Below are positions 11,511 to 19,681 of a stretch of DNA of 64,000 nucleotides, piece by piece (the stretch's first letter is position 1; each line of letters begins with the position of its first letter). The DNA is taken from assembly GCF_003402575.1 (NCBI RefSeq), contig NZ_BGZJ01000002.1, positions 434,001 to 498,000 on the forward strand, in the 5' to 3' direction. The position numbers and the translations under genes are program-made. The stretch is from Mesosutterella multiformis. Its GTDB lineage: Bacteria; Pseudomonadota; Gammaproteobacteria; Burkholderiales; Burkholderiaceae_F. The notes beneath the pieces are model-generated. The model saw nothing but the letters and a program-made list of their open reading frames with translations, was not told the origin of the DNA and did no database searches.

Positions 11511-12473
11511 CTACTCCATCACATTCCGGATCACTTCGGCGCATTCGGCGAGGAGCGGCTCCACATTCGCGCGGTACTCGTCGATAAACGTACGGACGCG
11601 CTTCAGTTTCACGAGGTCGGGCCGCGTGTAGATGTAGCAGGCCTGACGCGGATAACTCCAGTCGCGGAGCACGGGGATCAGTTCTCCTTTAGCGAGTTCC
11701 CGGTAGCAGTGAAGGTCTCCGAGATCCGGAGCGATACCGGCGCCGATCAGCGTCGCGGACTTCGCGGAGAGTGCCGAACTGAAGACGATATCCCGCTTAA
11801 AGCGCACCGCTCGGTGTTCGCTCCCCCGCATCAGCTGCTGCCCCACGGTGCCGAGTCTGAGCGGGCTCTTAAACCGGATCCCCACATGGTCCGCGAGATC
11901 CTCAGGCGTCTTCGGCATTCCGTAGCGGGCGATGTAGGTGGGTGACGCGCAGCAGATGAATCCGGCGTCTCCGTACCGGATCTGGACGAAGTTCGAGTGC
12001 GTGGGGTCCGGGCCGTATGACATCACGACATCGAGCGACCCCGCGGGGTATGAGAAATCAATCGGAATCCCGCCGAGATACTCGCTCACCTCAAGCTGAA
12101 TCTCCGGGTACCGGCGGCCGAATGAGACAAAAAACGGCATCAGGAACCCCTGAAGGAGCGCGGGCGGCACGCCGACCCGGAGCACCCCCGACATCGCGTC
12201 GGTGTTCGCGGCAAGGCCCGTCACCAGCTGATCGTGAAGCGTGATCATCTTTGTCGCGTACTCCAGCGCGAAGCGGCCGTTGTCCGTCAAAGTGAGCGGG
12301 AGCGAGCTCCGGTCAAAGAGCGAAATGCCGCCAAGCGACTTCTCAAGCCCCGACACAATGCGGCTGATGCTTGGGGCGTCCATCTCAAGCTCCGCGCTTG
12401 TTTCCGTAATGCTTCCGGTCCGCGCCACCGCGGCAAACACTTTCCAGCTTTCAAGATTGAGATCGCGTTTCAT
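11511..12473 (-). CDS. LysR-family transcriptional regulator
   Basis: This is a 320-residue protein with an N-terminal winged helix-turn-helix (residues about 6-65: SWKVFAAVARTGSITETS ... SISRIVSGLEKSLGG ... LFDRS). A periplasmic-binding-like effector domain follows (about 95-300). It is divergent from the lyase gene at 12666, with a 192-base gap that holds an inverted repeat at 12564. It also lies just upstream of the porin-dcuC pair in the same direction. By LysR convention it should control the divergent gene and perhaps the porin and transporter. The effector is unknown, with the lyase substrate a reasonable guess. Confidence 0.88.
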   Translation of the reverse strand: MKRDLNLESWKVFAAVARTGSITETSAELEMDAPSISRIVSGLEKSLGGISLFDRSSLPLTLTDNGRFALEYATKMITLHDQLVTGLAANTDAMSGVLRVGVPPALLQGFLMPFFVSFGRRYPEIQLEVSEYLGGIPIDFSYPAGSLDVVMSYGPDPTHSNFVQIRYGDAGFICCASPTYIARYGMPKTPEDLADHVGIRFKSPLRLGTVGQQLMRGSEHRAVRFKRDIVFSSALSAKSATLIGAGIAPDLGDLHCYRELAKGELIPVLRDWSYPRQACYIYTRPDLVKLKRVRTFIDEYRANVEPLLAECAEVIRNVME

Positions 12474-12563
12474 CGGGGAAGTCCTTTTCCGTCCGCTTCA
12501 GGCCGGGCAAGTGTCCGGCGGATGGCCTTGATTGTAGAAAAAAGCAAATTCTTTTTGCAATAC

Positions 12564-12579
12564 TTGTCATAGAAGACAA
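12564..12579. promoter_or_regulatory. Candidate LysR operator
   Basis: A perfect inverted repeat, TTGTC-N6-GACAA, lies between the divergent LysR and lyase genes. The size fits a LysR recognition site. The assignment rests on position and symmetry only. Confidence 0.45.
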
Positions 12580-12665
12580 AACAAATCTTCTCCATACTGT
12601 CCTCAAACCCGGGCGGAAAGACCCGGTGTGAGACATCGTGAATTTTTGGAGAAGGAGAACACAGC

Positions 12666-14153
12666 ATGGCGCTTGGCGTACCGTCAGTCGGCGAAGCCGG
12701 AAAGAAAGCGGATCTGGAGCCCTGGAGCGGGACACCCCCGCGGGACGAGTTTTATTGGCTCTCCGAAATCAATAAAGCCACCTTTGTGACGAATACCGCG
12801 GCGGGGCTCCTCGACCGAAAGTCGGTCGGTACCTGGTGCAAGGCGCAGGAGCGGGTAATCGAAACCGGGAACACCCCCGGGAATCCGCGCCCGAAGATGT
12901 ATGTGCGCTACGAACCGCTCCTTATCAAGGAGGCTGGGATCGAGGTGACCCTCATTCACGCCGGGCGCTCGTCCCAGGACATGCATGCCACGTTTCAGCG
13001 CGCGATGATCCGCGATCAGATCGTGCGGATTATCCGGAATCTGAACGCCGCGCGATCCGCGCTCCTCACACTTGCCGATCAGAACCGGGACACCATCGCC
13101 CCCTGCTACACAAACGGGGTCGCGGCGCAGCCGAACAGCCTCGGCCACACCTGGCTCGGGCACCTTGAGGGGTTCCGCCGCGATATCGAGAACCTGAAGG
13201 AATTCTGGGCGCGTCTCAATCTCTCCCCCATGGGGACCACCGTGCTTAACGGCACCCCCTGGCCGCTCAACCGTCACGGGATGGCAAAGCTTCTCGGGTT
13301 TGAAGGGATCATTGATAACGCGTACGACGCGGGGCAGATCGCGGGGACGGACGTCGCGATTGAAGCGGAGCTGAAGCTCGTCGAGCCGCTCCTTCACGTG
13401 ACGCAGTTCATTCAGGACGTGATGACGCAGTACGCGCAGCCGCGTCCCTGGATCCTTGTCTCCGCCACTTACGCTTCCACCGCGATGCCACAGAAACGGA
13501 ACCCCGGCGCCCTGATCGATGTGCGCCGCGACGCGAACGAAGTGCTCGGCGAAATCTCGGGCATCATCTTCCGGGCCCACGACCTCGCGCCCGGGATGTA
13601 CGACGCGAAGGATCAGCGAAGCAACGCGACACTGCTTTCTGACGCGGCGTCGGTCTTTGACGCGTTCGGAAAAGTGATCGGGCTTCTGAAGGTGAACCCC
13701 GACCGGGCGCTCGAGGAACTGAATCTCGACTGGACCGCGAGCCAGAATATCGCGGACGTGATGATGCAGGAGTTCGGGATCCCGTTCCGGGAAGGGCACC
13801 ACTATTCGTCAGAGCTCGTGACGTTCGCGAGAGCGCATGAGTACACGCCGATTACGCTTCCGTATGAAGACGCGAAGTCGCTCTACGAAACGATGGTGAA
13901 GAAAGAAGGACTCTCGCATATTCCGTCCAACTTCCCGTTCACGGAATCCGCGTTCCGGTCGCTTCTCGACCCGAAATCGATCGTGGAAGCCCGGCGGTCC
14001 GAGGGCGGCCCGCAGAAGCCCGAGCTCGATCGACTCTTCAAAGCGGCGGAACAGTCGCTCGAGACCGATACCGCATGGCTGGAGTCGAAAGTGAAGCTCC
14101 TCCGCGACGCGGAAATCAAGCTCAATTCAGCGTTCAAGGCTCTGGAAGACTGA
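12666..14153 (+). CDS. Argininosuccinate lyase / fumarase superfamily lyase
   Basis: This is a 495-residue member of the aspartase/fumarase/argininosuccinate lyase superfamily, closest by eye to argininosuccinate lyase. It has the substrate-loop signature ASTAMPQKRNPG at about residues 268-280. GRSSQDMHATFQ near 103 is in the place of GRSRNDQVAT, and GTTVLNGTPWPLNR near 192 corresponds to the GSGALAGTTFPLDR segment. These enzymes cleave a C-N bond with release of fumarate. The loop Ser is kept; the usual acidic residue after NP is Asp rather than Glu. Ribosome site GGAGAAGGAG lies upstream. No other arginine genes are nearby. The neighbours are a porin, DcuC and a LysR gene, so a catabolic role that yields fumarate as electron acceptor is more likely than arginine synthesis. 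The true substrate is unknown. Confidence 0.75.
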   Translation: MALGVPSVGEAGKKADLEPWSGTPPRDEFYWLSEINKATFVTNTAAGLLDRKSVGTWCKAQERVIETGNTPGNPRPKMYVRYEPLLIKEAGIEVTLIHAGRSSQDMHATFQRAMIRDQIVRIIRNLNAARSALLTLADQNRDTIAPCYTNGVAAQPNSLGHTWLGHLEGFRRDIENLKEFWARLNLSPMGTTVLNGTPWPLNRHGMAKLLGFEGIIDNAYDAGQIAGTDVAIEAELKLVEPLLHVTQFIQDVMTQYAQPRPWILVSATYASTAMPQKRNPGALIDVRRDANEVLGEISGIIFRAHDLAPGMYDAKDQRSNATLLSDAASVFDAFGKVIGLLKVNPDRALEELNLDWTASQNIADVMMQEFGIPFREGHHYSSELVTFARAHEYTPITLPYEDAKSLYETMVKKEGLSHIPSNFPFTESAFRSLLDPKSIVEARRSEGGPQKPELDRLFKAAEQSLETDTAWLESKVKLLRDAEIKLNSAFKALED

Positions 14154-14204
14154 CCCCAGCATTCCGCCTTCTCTTTCAGATCCGTCGGAATCCGTAGAAG
14201 AATC

Positions 14205-14257
14205 GGCAGTTCCTAAACCCGAGGAGAGATAGCCGGGGAAGGAACTGCCCATTTTTA
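14205..14257 (+). terminator. Terminator of the lyase gene
   Basis: GGCAGTTCC at 14205 pairs with GGAACTGCC at 14241, with a 27-base loop, and is followed by a short T run. It sits about 50 bases after the lyase stop. Confidence 0.7.
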
Positions 14258-14278
14258 CACCTGACTGTTTATGGTTTC

Positions 14279-14950
14279 TCAGGCTGCCTTGCGGATAAAG
14301 CGTTTCCAGACAAAGCACACTGCCATGATGACCAGCACTAGGAACATGAAACCGAAGGCCAGCTCACAGCACTGCGCCATGCTGAGGAACTTCCACTTCG
14401 GAATTAGGTACCAGGAATCCGAGCTGTTATACATATCGATAAACCACTGCTGCAGGCTCGAGAGCTGGACTCCATCCGGTACCACCGCGAGGTCGTACCC
14501 GCAGTCACCCGTCGGCTTAAACCAATCCGGCGCCCACTGTGCGAGCGGAAGATCAAACGGATAATGAGGGGCGGTTGAGCAGCCCTGCATGCCGAACATC
14601 GCGGTCGGATCGTCACTATGAATGGCGTGATGGATAGCAGCAAGCTTCACCGAGCACTTCAGACCGTAGATCGCGCCGGCAAAAGCAAAAACGTATCCCA
14701 GCACCTTCAGGATCAGATTCTTCGGATTGATGGCACAGAGCAGTCCGCCGATCGCCATCACAAGAAAACCGAACCGGATGTACACGCACTGTTCACAAGG
14801 GGCCATATAGAGCCACACCTGGAACATGTAGTGGGCCACCAGGACGAGAAGCACACAGACCGCTGCCATCAGAATCCAGGGCCACCGCATATCCTACCAG
14901 TCGGCAATCGTCCCGATAGGATCCTGCCGCAGCTGATTGAACCATTTCAT
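14279..14950 (-). pseudogene. dsbI: DsbI-type disulfide oxidoreductase, amber codon at position 19
   Basis: This is the inner-membrane partner that re-oxidises DsbL (DsbB family). The only strong ribosome site (GGGGAGGAG) serves the ATG at 14950, giving MKWFNQLRQDPIGTIADW, then TAG, then DMRWPWILM. As I recall it, enterobacterial DsbI has Trp-Gln at the equivalent place, so the TAG looks like a CAG-to-TAG change. An ATG at 14890, just after the stop, would give a 203-residue protein retaining all helices and both redox Cys pairs (CEQC at 32-35; Cys104 and Cys130), but it has no ribosome site. Family signatures [15 protein letters not shown] and [11 protein letters not shown] are intact. A low level of product by re-initiation is possible. 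Confidence 0.85.
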
Positions 14951-14964
14951 ATCAGCTCCTCCCC

Positions 14965-15624
14965 TTACATCTTGGAGAGCTTCTGAATCAGGGCGACGAA
15001 TCCATCAATGCTCTGAATGCTCTTTGTCATGATGAGCCACTTCCCGTTCACGACGTAAGCCGGGATGCCCTGAATCTTTGCCACGTCATAGACGGACTTC
15101 CAGGAATTCACGAGATTCTGCACAGCGGCAGTCTTTCTTTCCTTGGCGAATTCATCCGCGCTGATCCCCGTGGATCCTGTGAGGGTTTCGATAAAGGCGG
15201 CTTCGCCCTTGGTCCAGCGTTCTCCCTTCCGGTGATAAGCGTGGTAGACAGCGTCCTTTGCCTTCTTGAAAAGAGAATCCTTGGCCTCAAGACTCCTTCC
15301 GGCCTTTTGGTCACGAAGAATGCACATTGCGAAAAATTCAGAGGCTGTGCGGCCATACTTGCCCTTGGTTTCGAGATGGCGCGGCTCAAAGGTCATCCCC
15401 ATTTTCTCAATCATCGGGATCGCTTTGGGATCCACACCGATGTCATAGCGGTAGCAGAACGGGCAGTCGTAAGAGAAGACCTTGATCACATTATTTTTGC
15501 GGCTGGCGATCGGCTTGCTGAGACGGACATAATCCGTGCCTTCCTTGAAATTGTCGGCGAGAGCGGGAAGGGAGAAAGAGGCGGCAGCGGCAAAGGCAGC
15601 AGAGAAAAGAGTACGGCGTTGCAT
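14965..15624 (-). CDS. dsbL: Thiol:disulfide oxidoreductase DsbL (DsbA-like)
   Basis: This is a 219-residue periplasmic protein with a signal peptide (MQRRTLFSAAFAAAASFSLPALA) and a thioredoxin-like fold. The active site is CPFC at residues 54-57 in the context VFSYDCPFCYRYD. CPFC, rather than the CPHC of DsbA, is the motif reported for DsbL, the strongly oxidising enzyme dedicated to AssT. GIPAYVVNGKW near residue 190 contains the conserved cis-proline loop. The gene lies between assT and dsbI on the same strand, 14 bases before the true dsbI start, as in the known assT-dsbL-dsbI clusters of uropathogenic E. coli. It should introduce the disulfide of AssT. Confidence 0.9.
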   Translation of the reverse strand: MQRRTLFSAAFAAAASFSLPALADNFKEGTDYVRLSKPIASRKNNVIKVFSYDCPFCYRYDIGVDPKAIPMIEKMGMTFEPRHLETKGKYGRTASEFFAMCILRDQKAGRSLEAKDSLFKKAKDAVYHAYHRKGERWTKGEAAFIETLTGSTGISADEFAKERKTAAVQNLVNSWKSVYDVAKIQGIPAYVVNGKWLIMTKSIQSIDGFVALIQKLSKM

Positions 15625-15748
15625 GATGAATGACTCCAGTGAACGCGGAGCAGTTGCTCCGCGGGGTTTCTTTTCGGAATGTCCCGCCGGCCTGACAAAA
15701 ACAGAGCCTGGTCAGTGCCGGGGAAATTCCTCATTGGTTTAGGGTTGG

Positions 15749-15797
15749 ATCGGAGACCGGGATCGGTCAGCGGGAAGCGCGAGAGGCGGTCTCCGAT
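15749..15797 (-). other. Stable hairpin between assT and dsbL
   Basis: An 11-bp perfect stem (ATCGGAGACCG and CGGTCTCCGAT) lies about 20 bases after the assT stop in the 192-base assT-dsbL gap. It has no T run, so it is more likely an mRNA-stabilising or processing element, or a leaky attenuator, than a full terminator. Confidence 0.55.
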
Positions 15798-15816
15798 GAA
15801 TCAGTCTGAGGGAGCG

Positions 15817-17589
15817 TCAGAAAGCGATCTTCGGATCAATCTTTTCAGCGCGATAGGGCATGTTCTTCTTCCCCATCATCTTGATCTTCATCTCGAGCTC
15901 GATCTTCTTTGTCTTGTAGTCAATGACATCAAAGGTCGATTCGATGGCCTTCTTCGACTTATCGAAAATGCCAGTCGACGAAGCGAAGATCTGCATGACG
16001 TCCTTCGATCCGTCGTAACGGATATTTCCGGTGACCGGCGCGTACCAAGCGAATCCCCGGTCTTTCCCGTATTCCCAGACCTGCTGGACTGTCATGTCCT
16101 TTTCATTGATCCGATACTCCACACCGCGGGAATATTTCATAGTCGGGAGGGCAGGCTGTTCGAGGTGACGGGCATCACCGTTATCAAAAACGATGAGTGT
16201 GCCGCGCGAGGTCAGACTTGCGGCGTGCTGCATCCACGGCCAGTCGAAGTCGGTGTTTTCACACCCGGCGTTATCGCAGGTAAGCGCCTTGCCGTGGCTG
16301 TCCACCGGTTTCAGGACTTTGTCCTTGAACTTCGCGGACCACCCCGCAGGCGTGCCGAGAATCCATTTCACCTGCTTATCGCGGCCGATCTTGATGACGC
16401 CCTGATGTCGGATGGAGAGGATGATGGAGTCATCCTTCGGATCGTACTCAATCGAATTCACGTGGGCCCAGTTGCGGCCGACTTCGATACCGGGAATGTC
16501 CATAAGCGGAGCATCGGGACGGGCCTCCGCGGTCTGACCGGCCTTCTTCGGATCAATCTCAATGCAGACCGCTCCCTGGTCAAGAGCGCGAAGAAGGTTA
16601 TCGCGAAGAGGATCCAGAATCTCGGGGAGATTCCATTCATCCACCAGATCCCCATCGGCATTCACTTCAATGATCTGATCGCGGATCGTATTGACAACGA
16701 CGCCATCCGGACGCTTGTAGTTTCTCTTGCCGACACGAAGCAGGAGGTCGCCGTTCGGCATCTGAATCTGGTCATGGGAATAGTCGATGTAGCCTCTCGG
16801 AAGCCGCTGATCACGCTTCACGAGACCCACCAGATCCATCTTGAAGTGCCTGAGTCCCTGCGCGAAAATCAAATCCCCGTCCTTCACCTGGGTGACTGCC
16901 ATCATGTTGCCGCGGCGATCAAGATTGCGGAAATCGTAATTCGTGAAAGCGTCCGGCTTCAGAACCCAGCGGATATCACCGTTTGTATCGAAAATCACAT
17001 TGACCGGCACGCTGTTATACTGCGCAGCGCCGCCTCGGGCCCAGATGATTTCGTTCGCGTTCGGCATCTGTCCCAGCGAGTTGATGAGGTAGAGGCTCCC
17101 ATTCATCTTGCCAGTATTCACGACCACCTCTGCCTCAGGATGGGGACGGATGCTCATATCAGCGACCGGAAAATCAATACCGCTTGTCTGGATCCGGTAG
17201 TTTTCGGTAACAGGCTTGCCATCGAGCTTATAGCTCACGGTCACCTGATTCAGGGTGTCCGCGTAAAGACCGAACACCGGAATGCCGTCATGATTCATAA
17301 CGGCCTTGTCTGAGACGGGATAGGAAATCGTGACACCCTTCGCACCTTTTCCGTGTACCGTAACGACAACCCCAGTAATGTTTTTACTGCCTCGATCAAT
17401 AATCGCTGTGAGGGGCGTATTCCCATACGGGTTAACGTAAACGGAACCCAGCTGCCCCTGGCCCTTCCATGGTGCGTACTTTGTAAATGTTGGATTTTTA
17501 TTGGCGTCATCCGCTGCCTGTGCAGTCGACAAACAGGCAAACGAGGCCGTCACCATGCAAGCCACAATTGTCAGGGTTTTCAGTTTCAT
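15817..17589 (-). CDS. assT: Arylsulfate sulfotransferase AssT
   Basis: This is a 590-residue periplasmic enzyme that transfers sulfate from one phenol to another without PAPS. A signal peptide (to about STAQA, residue 25) is followed by the N-terminal beta-sandwich (GQLGSVYVNPYGNTPLTA near 45-62) and the six-bladed propeller. Equivalents of the E. coli catalytic residues are visible: His455 (WPWMQHAA, the sulfohistidine), His272 (YSHDQI), His377 (NWAHVNSI) and Arg394 (SIRHQG). The single disulfide pair near 438-443 (CDNAGC) is the expected DsbL substrate. It starts with ribosome site GGAGAG and is followed by dsbL and dsbI. Divergent from a LysR gene that probably controls it. In the gut it would act on sulfated phenolics or drug conjugates. 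Confidence 0.95.
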   Translation of the reverse strand: MKLKTLTIVACMVTASFACLSTAQAADDANKNPTFTKYAPWKGQGQLGSVYVNPYGNTPLTAIIDRGSKNITGVVVTVHGKGAKGVTISYPVSDKAVMNHDGIPVFGLYADTLNQVTVSYKLDGKPVTENYRIQTSGIDFPVADMSIRPHPEAEVVVNTGKMNGSLYLINSLGQMPNANEIIWARGGAAQYNSVPVNVIFDTNGDIRWVLKPDAFTNYDFRNLDRRGNMMAVTQVKDGDLIFAQGLRHFKMDLVGLVKRDQRLPRGYIDYSHDQIQMPNGDLLLRVGKRNYKRPDGVVVNTIRDQIIEVNADGDLVDEWNLPEILDPLRDNLLRALDQGAVCIEIDPKKAGQTAEARPDAPLMDIPGIEVGRNWAHVNSIEYDPKDDSIILSIRHQGVIKIGRDKQVKWILGTPAGWSAKFKDKVLKPVDSHGKALTCDNAGCENTDFDWPWMQHAASLTSRGTLIVFDNGDARHLEQPALPTMKYSRGVEYRINEKDMTVQQVWEYGKDRGFAWYAPVTGNIRYDGSKDVMQIFASSTGIFDKSKKAIESTFDVIDYKTKKIELEMKIKMMGKKNMPYRAEKIDPKIAF

Positions 17590-17608
17590 CGTAAACTCTC
17601 CAGTGATA

Positions 17609-17645
17609 CAGAATGTGTATGAACTAATTCTGGCGACCTAATTCT
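17609..17645. promoter_or_regulatory. Candidate operator between assT and its LysR gene
   Basis: The 65-base gap holds an inverted repeat, CAGAAT-N12-ATTCTG (17609-17632). It also holds a direct repeat of CTAATTCT at 17624 and 17638, a 14-base step. This is a plausible LysR site controlling both divergent genes. Confidence 0.45.
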
Positions 17646-17654
17646 ATTGACTCA

Positions 17655-18624
17655 ATGGCAGAAGCTGGTACACGGAGGTTTCAGATCTTGCAAACAAACG
17701 ACCCCTTCAAATTCTGGGCACTGGAATTTCTGCTGGATCTGCTGGAGAAGGGGGAAAGCCTCAGCGCGGCTGCCGAGCGGTTTGATCTTTCGGTATCAGG
17801 AGCATCGCGGATGCTCGATAAACTCCGCGTTCATTTCAACGATCCGCTGTTCGTGGTTGTCAGCGGAAGGCTGCAACCAACCGATTTCGCGATTAATCTC
17901 GGGGACCGTCTCCGACCCATCGTGGCTGAAATCAAAAGTCTTCGGGCCGGAATTCCTTTTGATCCAGCGGAGTCGACAAGAACCTTCCGGATTTCCAGCT
18001 TTTCAATCGCGACGGAATCTCTTCTCGCCGAACTTGTAAAGCGTCTCGAAATAGAAGCTCCGCACGTCAGACTGGTGTTCCGGGGCGAGTATCCGAAACT
18101 CGGACAGGCGCTTTTGAATCGGGACCTCGATTTCGCCTTTATGCCTTCAGGAACGATTCCTGATGGGCTCCACTCCGCTTTTTGAGCTGAAGCGGGTCAT
18201 CCTCTGCCGGGCAGATCATCCCTCACTCTCCGAACTGCGAGAAACGCCCGAACACTGGCCGCAGATTCTGAAAAAACATCCGACGGTATCTGTCAGCCGA
18301 TTTGAGGAGCGAGACTTCCCAAGCATGGATTCCGGACTCCTTGCGGAATCCATTCAGGACTCCGCCATGCTCCGTGTTTACAGCATTGCCACGGCACTCG
18401 GCGTCCTGAAGGAAACCGATGCGCTGGCAATCTGCGGTTTTACAGGCGCTCAGTATCTGATCAAGCTGGTTCCTTGGCTCTCCTGCGTTCAGATTCCGCC
18501 TTCAGAAACTGACAATCCCTGGCTTTCTCTCGTCTGGTCGCAGGCGATCCATGATGACCCTTCCGCCGTCTGGTTCAGAGGGCTGATCAAAGACTGGGCC
18601 AAAAACATTTCAAAGGACTCATAA
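17655..18624 (+). pseudogene. LysR-family regulator of assT, split by +1 shift at T5
   Basis: The N-terminal frame (17655-18185) gives a helix-turn-helix (FWALEFLLDLLEKGESLSAA ... ASRMLDKLRVHFNDPLFV) and the first half of the effector domain. It stops at a TGA at 18183-18185. The second frame (from about 18180 to 18624) supplies the rest, beginning FELKRVILCRADHPSL, the usual LysR strand after the first subdomain. Removing one T from the run of five at 18179-18183 joins the two as ...LHSAFELKRVILC, about 320 residues in all. It is divergent from assT, so it is the likely regulator of the arylsulfotransferase operon. As written it would lack a complete effector domain. Confidence 0.85.
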
Positions 18625-18721
18625 GCTGAGATTGGCCGACGGCCTTCTCTGACCCTCTTAGAATGGTCAGGTTCGCGCGGGTGTCCTGCTGGATCCCGCA
18701 CGGATAAATCGGAGAAAGAGG

Positions 18722-19405
18722 TTGAATTCAGAAAAGTTAATTGATTACGGGAAGCGCTGGGCGCTTCTCGCGCTCGGCATGTTTGTCGCCGCGTCCGGCA
18801 TTTCTTTGATTACGCAGACGCATCTCGGGACCACCCCGATCAGTTCCCTCCCCTACACCATCACCGGGCTCACGGGGCTCACCTTCGGCACCACGACCTT
18901 TATCGTGAATGTCGTGTTCTTCGTGATTGAGTGGCTGCTCCTGAAGAAACGCGGCGTCTTCCACGCCTTCATGTGCTTTCAGGTGCCGGTGGTCTTTGTG
19001 TTCAGCGCGTTTATCGATTTCACGATGACGCCGGCCGCCGCCGTAATGCCGTCAGGCTACATCCCGCGGTTTATCGTGAGTTTCCTCGGGAACGCCATTC
19101 TGGCGCTTGGAATCGTGATGCAGATCCATTCGCGGACGATCGTGCAGCCGGGAGAAGGCATTGTGCTCGCGGAGTCCGTTTTCTTCCGTCACCCGTTTGG
19201 GACCATGAAAGTCGTGAACGACTGGTCGCTTGTGATCATCGCGTGCATCGTGGCTCTCATCTTCACAGGCGGCATCATCGGGGTCCGCGAGGGAACGTTT
19301 GTCTCGGCGCTCTGCGTCGGGCTTTTCGCGAAACAGTTCCTGAAACTCTGGCCGATGCCGAAGGCCCCGGAACCTCGGGTCGCGGAAGAAAAGGCGATGG
19401 CGTGA
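18722..19405 (+). CDS. YczE/YyaS-YitT-like integral membrane protein
   Basis: This is a 227-residue protein with about five to six hydrophobic helices. It begins at a TTG codon preceded by GGAGAAAGAGG. The conserved start GMFVAASGISLITQTHLGTTPISSLPYTI, with a Gly-rich kink and a TTPISSLP loop, and the later IVQPGEGIVLAESV and FGTMKVVNDWSLV segments are typical of the YczE / DUF6198 group of predicted transporters. No substrate is known for the group. It stands alone between the assT regulator and the esterase. Confidence 0.75.
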   Translation: MNSEKLIDYGKRWALLALGMFVAASGISLITQTHLGTTPISSLPYTITGLTGLTFGTTTFIVNVVFFVIEWLLLKKRGVFHAFMCFQVPVVFVFSAFIDFTMTPAAAVMPSGYIPRFIVSFLGNAILALGIVMQIHSRTIVQPGEGIVLAESVFFRHPFGTMKVVNDWSLVIIACIVALIFTGGIIGVREGTFVSALCVGLFAKQFLKLWPMPKAPEPRVAEEKAMA

Positions 19406-19544
19406 AGCGAAAATCGTCTGAAGCCCCGTCCGTAAAGGCGTGAGCCGCCCCAAAACACTCGGCTCACCCGCTAGAATAGATCCCGAGCAGCCGGCTTTCT
19501 TGTGTGCAGTCGGCTGTGTCCCAACCGCCTGGTTTTCTGGGTTT

Positions 19545-19578
19545 AACCGCCCTGAGAATCAGGCGGTTCCTGTTTTGA
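19545..19578 (+). terminator. Terminator after the YczE-like gene
   Basis: AACCGCC and GGCGGTT form a 7-bp stem with a 10-base loop, followed by a T-rich stretch. The 140 bases between the YczE-like stop and this hairpin hold nothing else I recognise. Confidence 0.6.
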
Positions 19579-19616
19579 GAGACCGGGGCCGGGTCCCTCT
19601 CCTCTCCCAACCGTAA

Positions 19617-19651
19617 AAAATAAAAAAGGGGCGTCCGTAATGGAGGCCCCT
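19617..19651 (-). terminator. Terminator of the carboxylesterase gene
   Basis: On the minus strand the stem AGGGGCCTCC / GGACGCCCCT is followed by a T6 run and more T-rich sequence, 30 bases after the esterase stop. Confidence 0.8.
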
Positions 19652-19681
19652 CTCGGATGGAATTCCGCGCTTTCCGGGACT

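Noticed and set aside
14890-14898. TAG recoded as an amino acid in this organism
   Set aside because: Other genes in the window end normally with TAG (for example the M20 peptidase at 34748 and the DUF2185 gene at 27289).
15679-17313. A long plus-strand frame opposite assT
   Set aside because: It is antisense to a clearly recognised enzyme and shows no domain or start signal.
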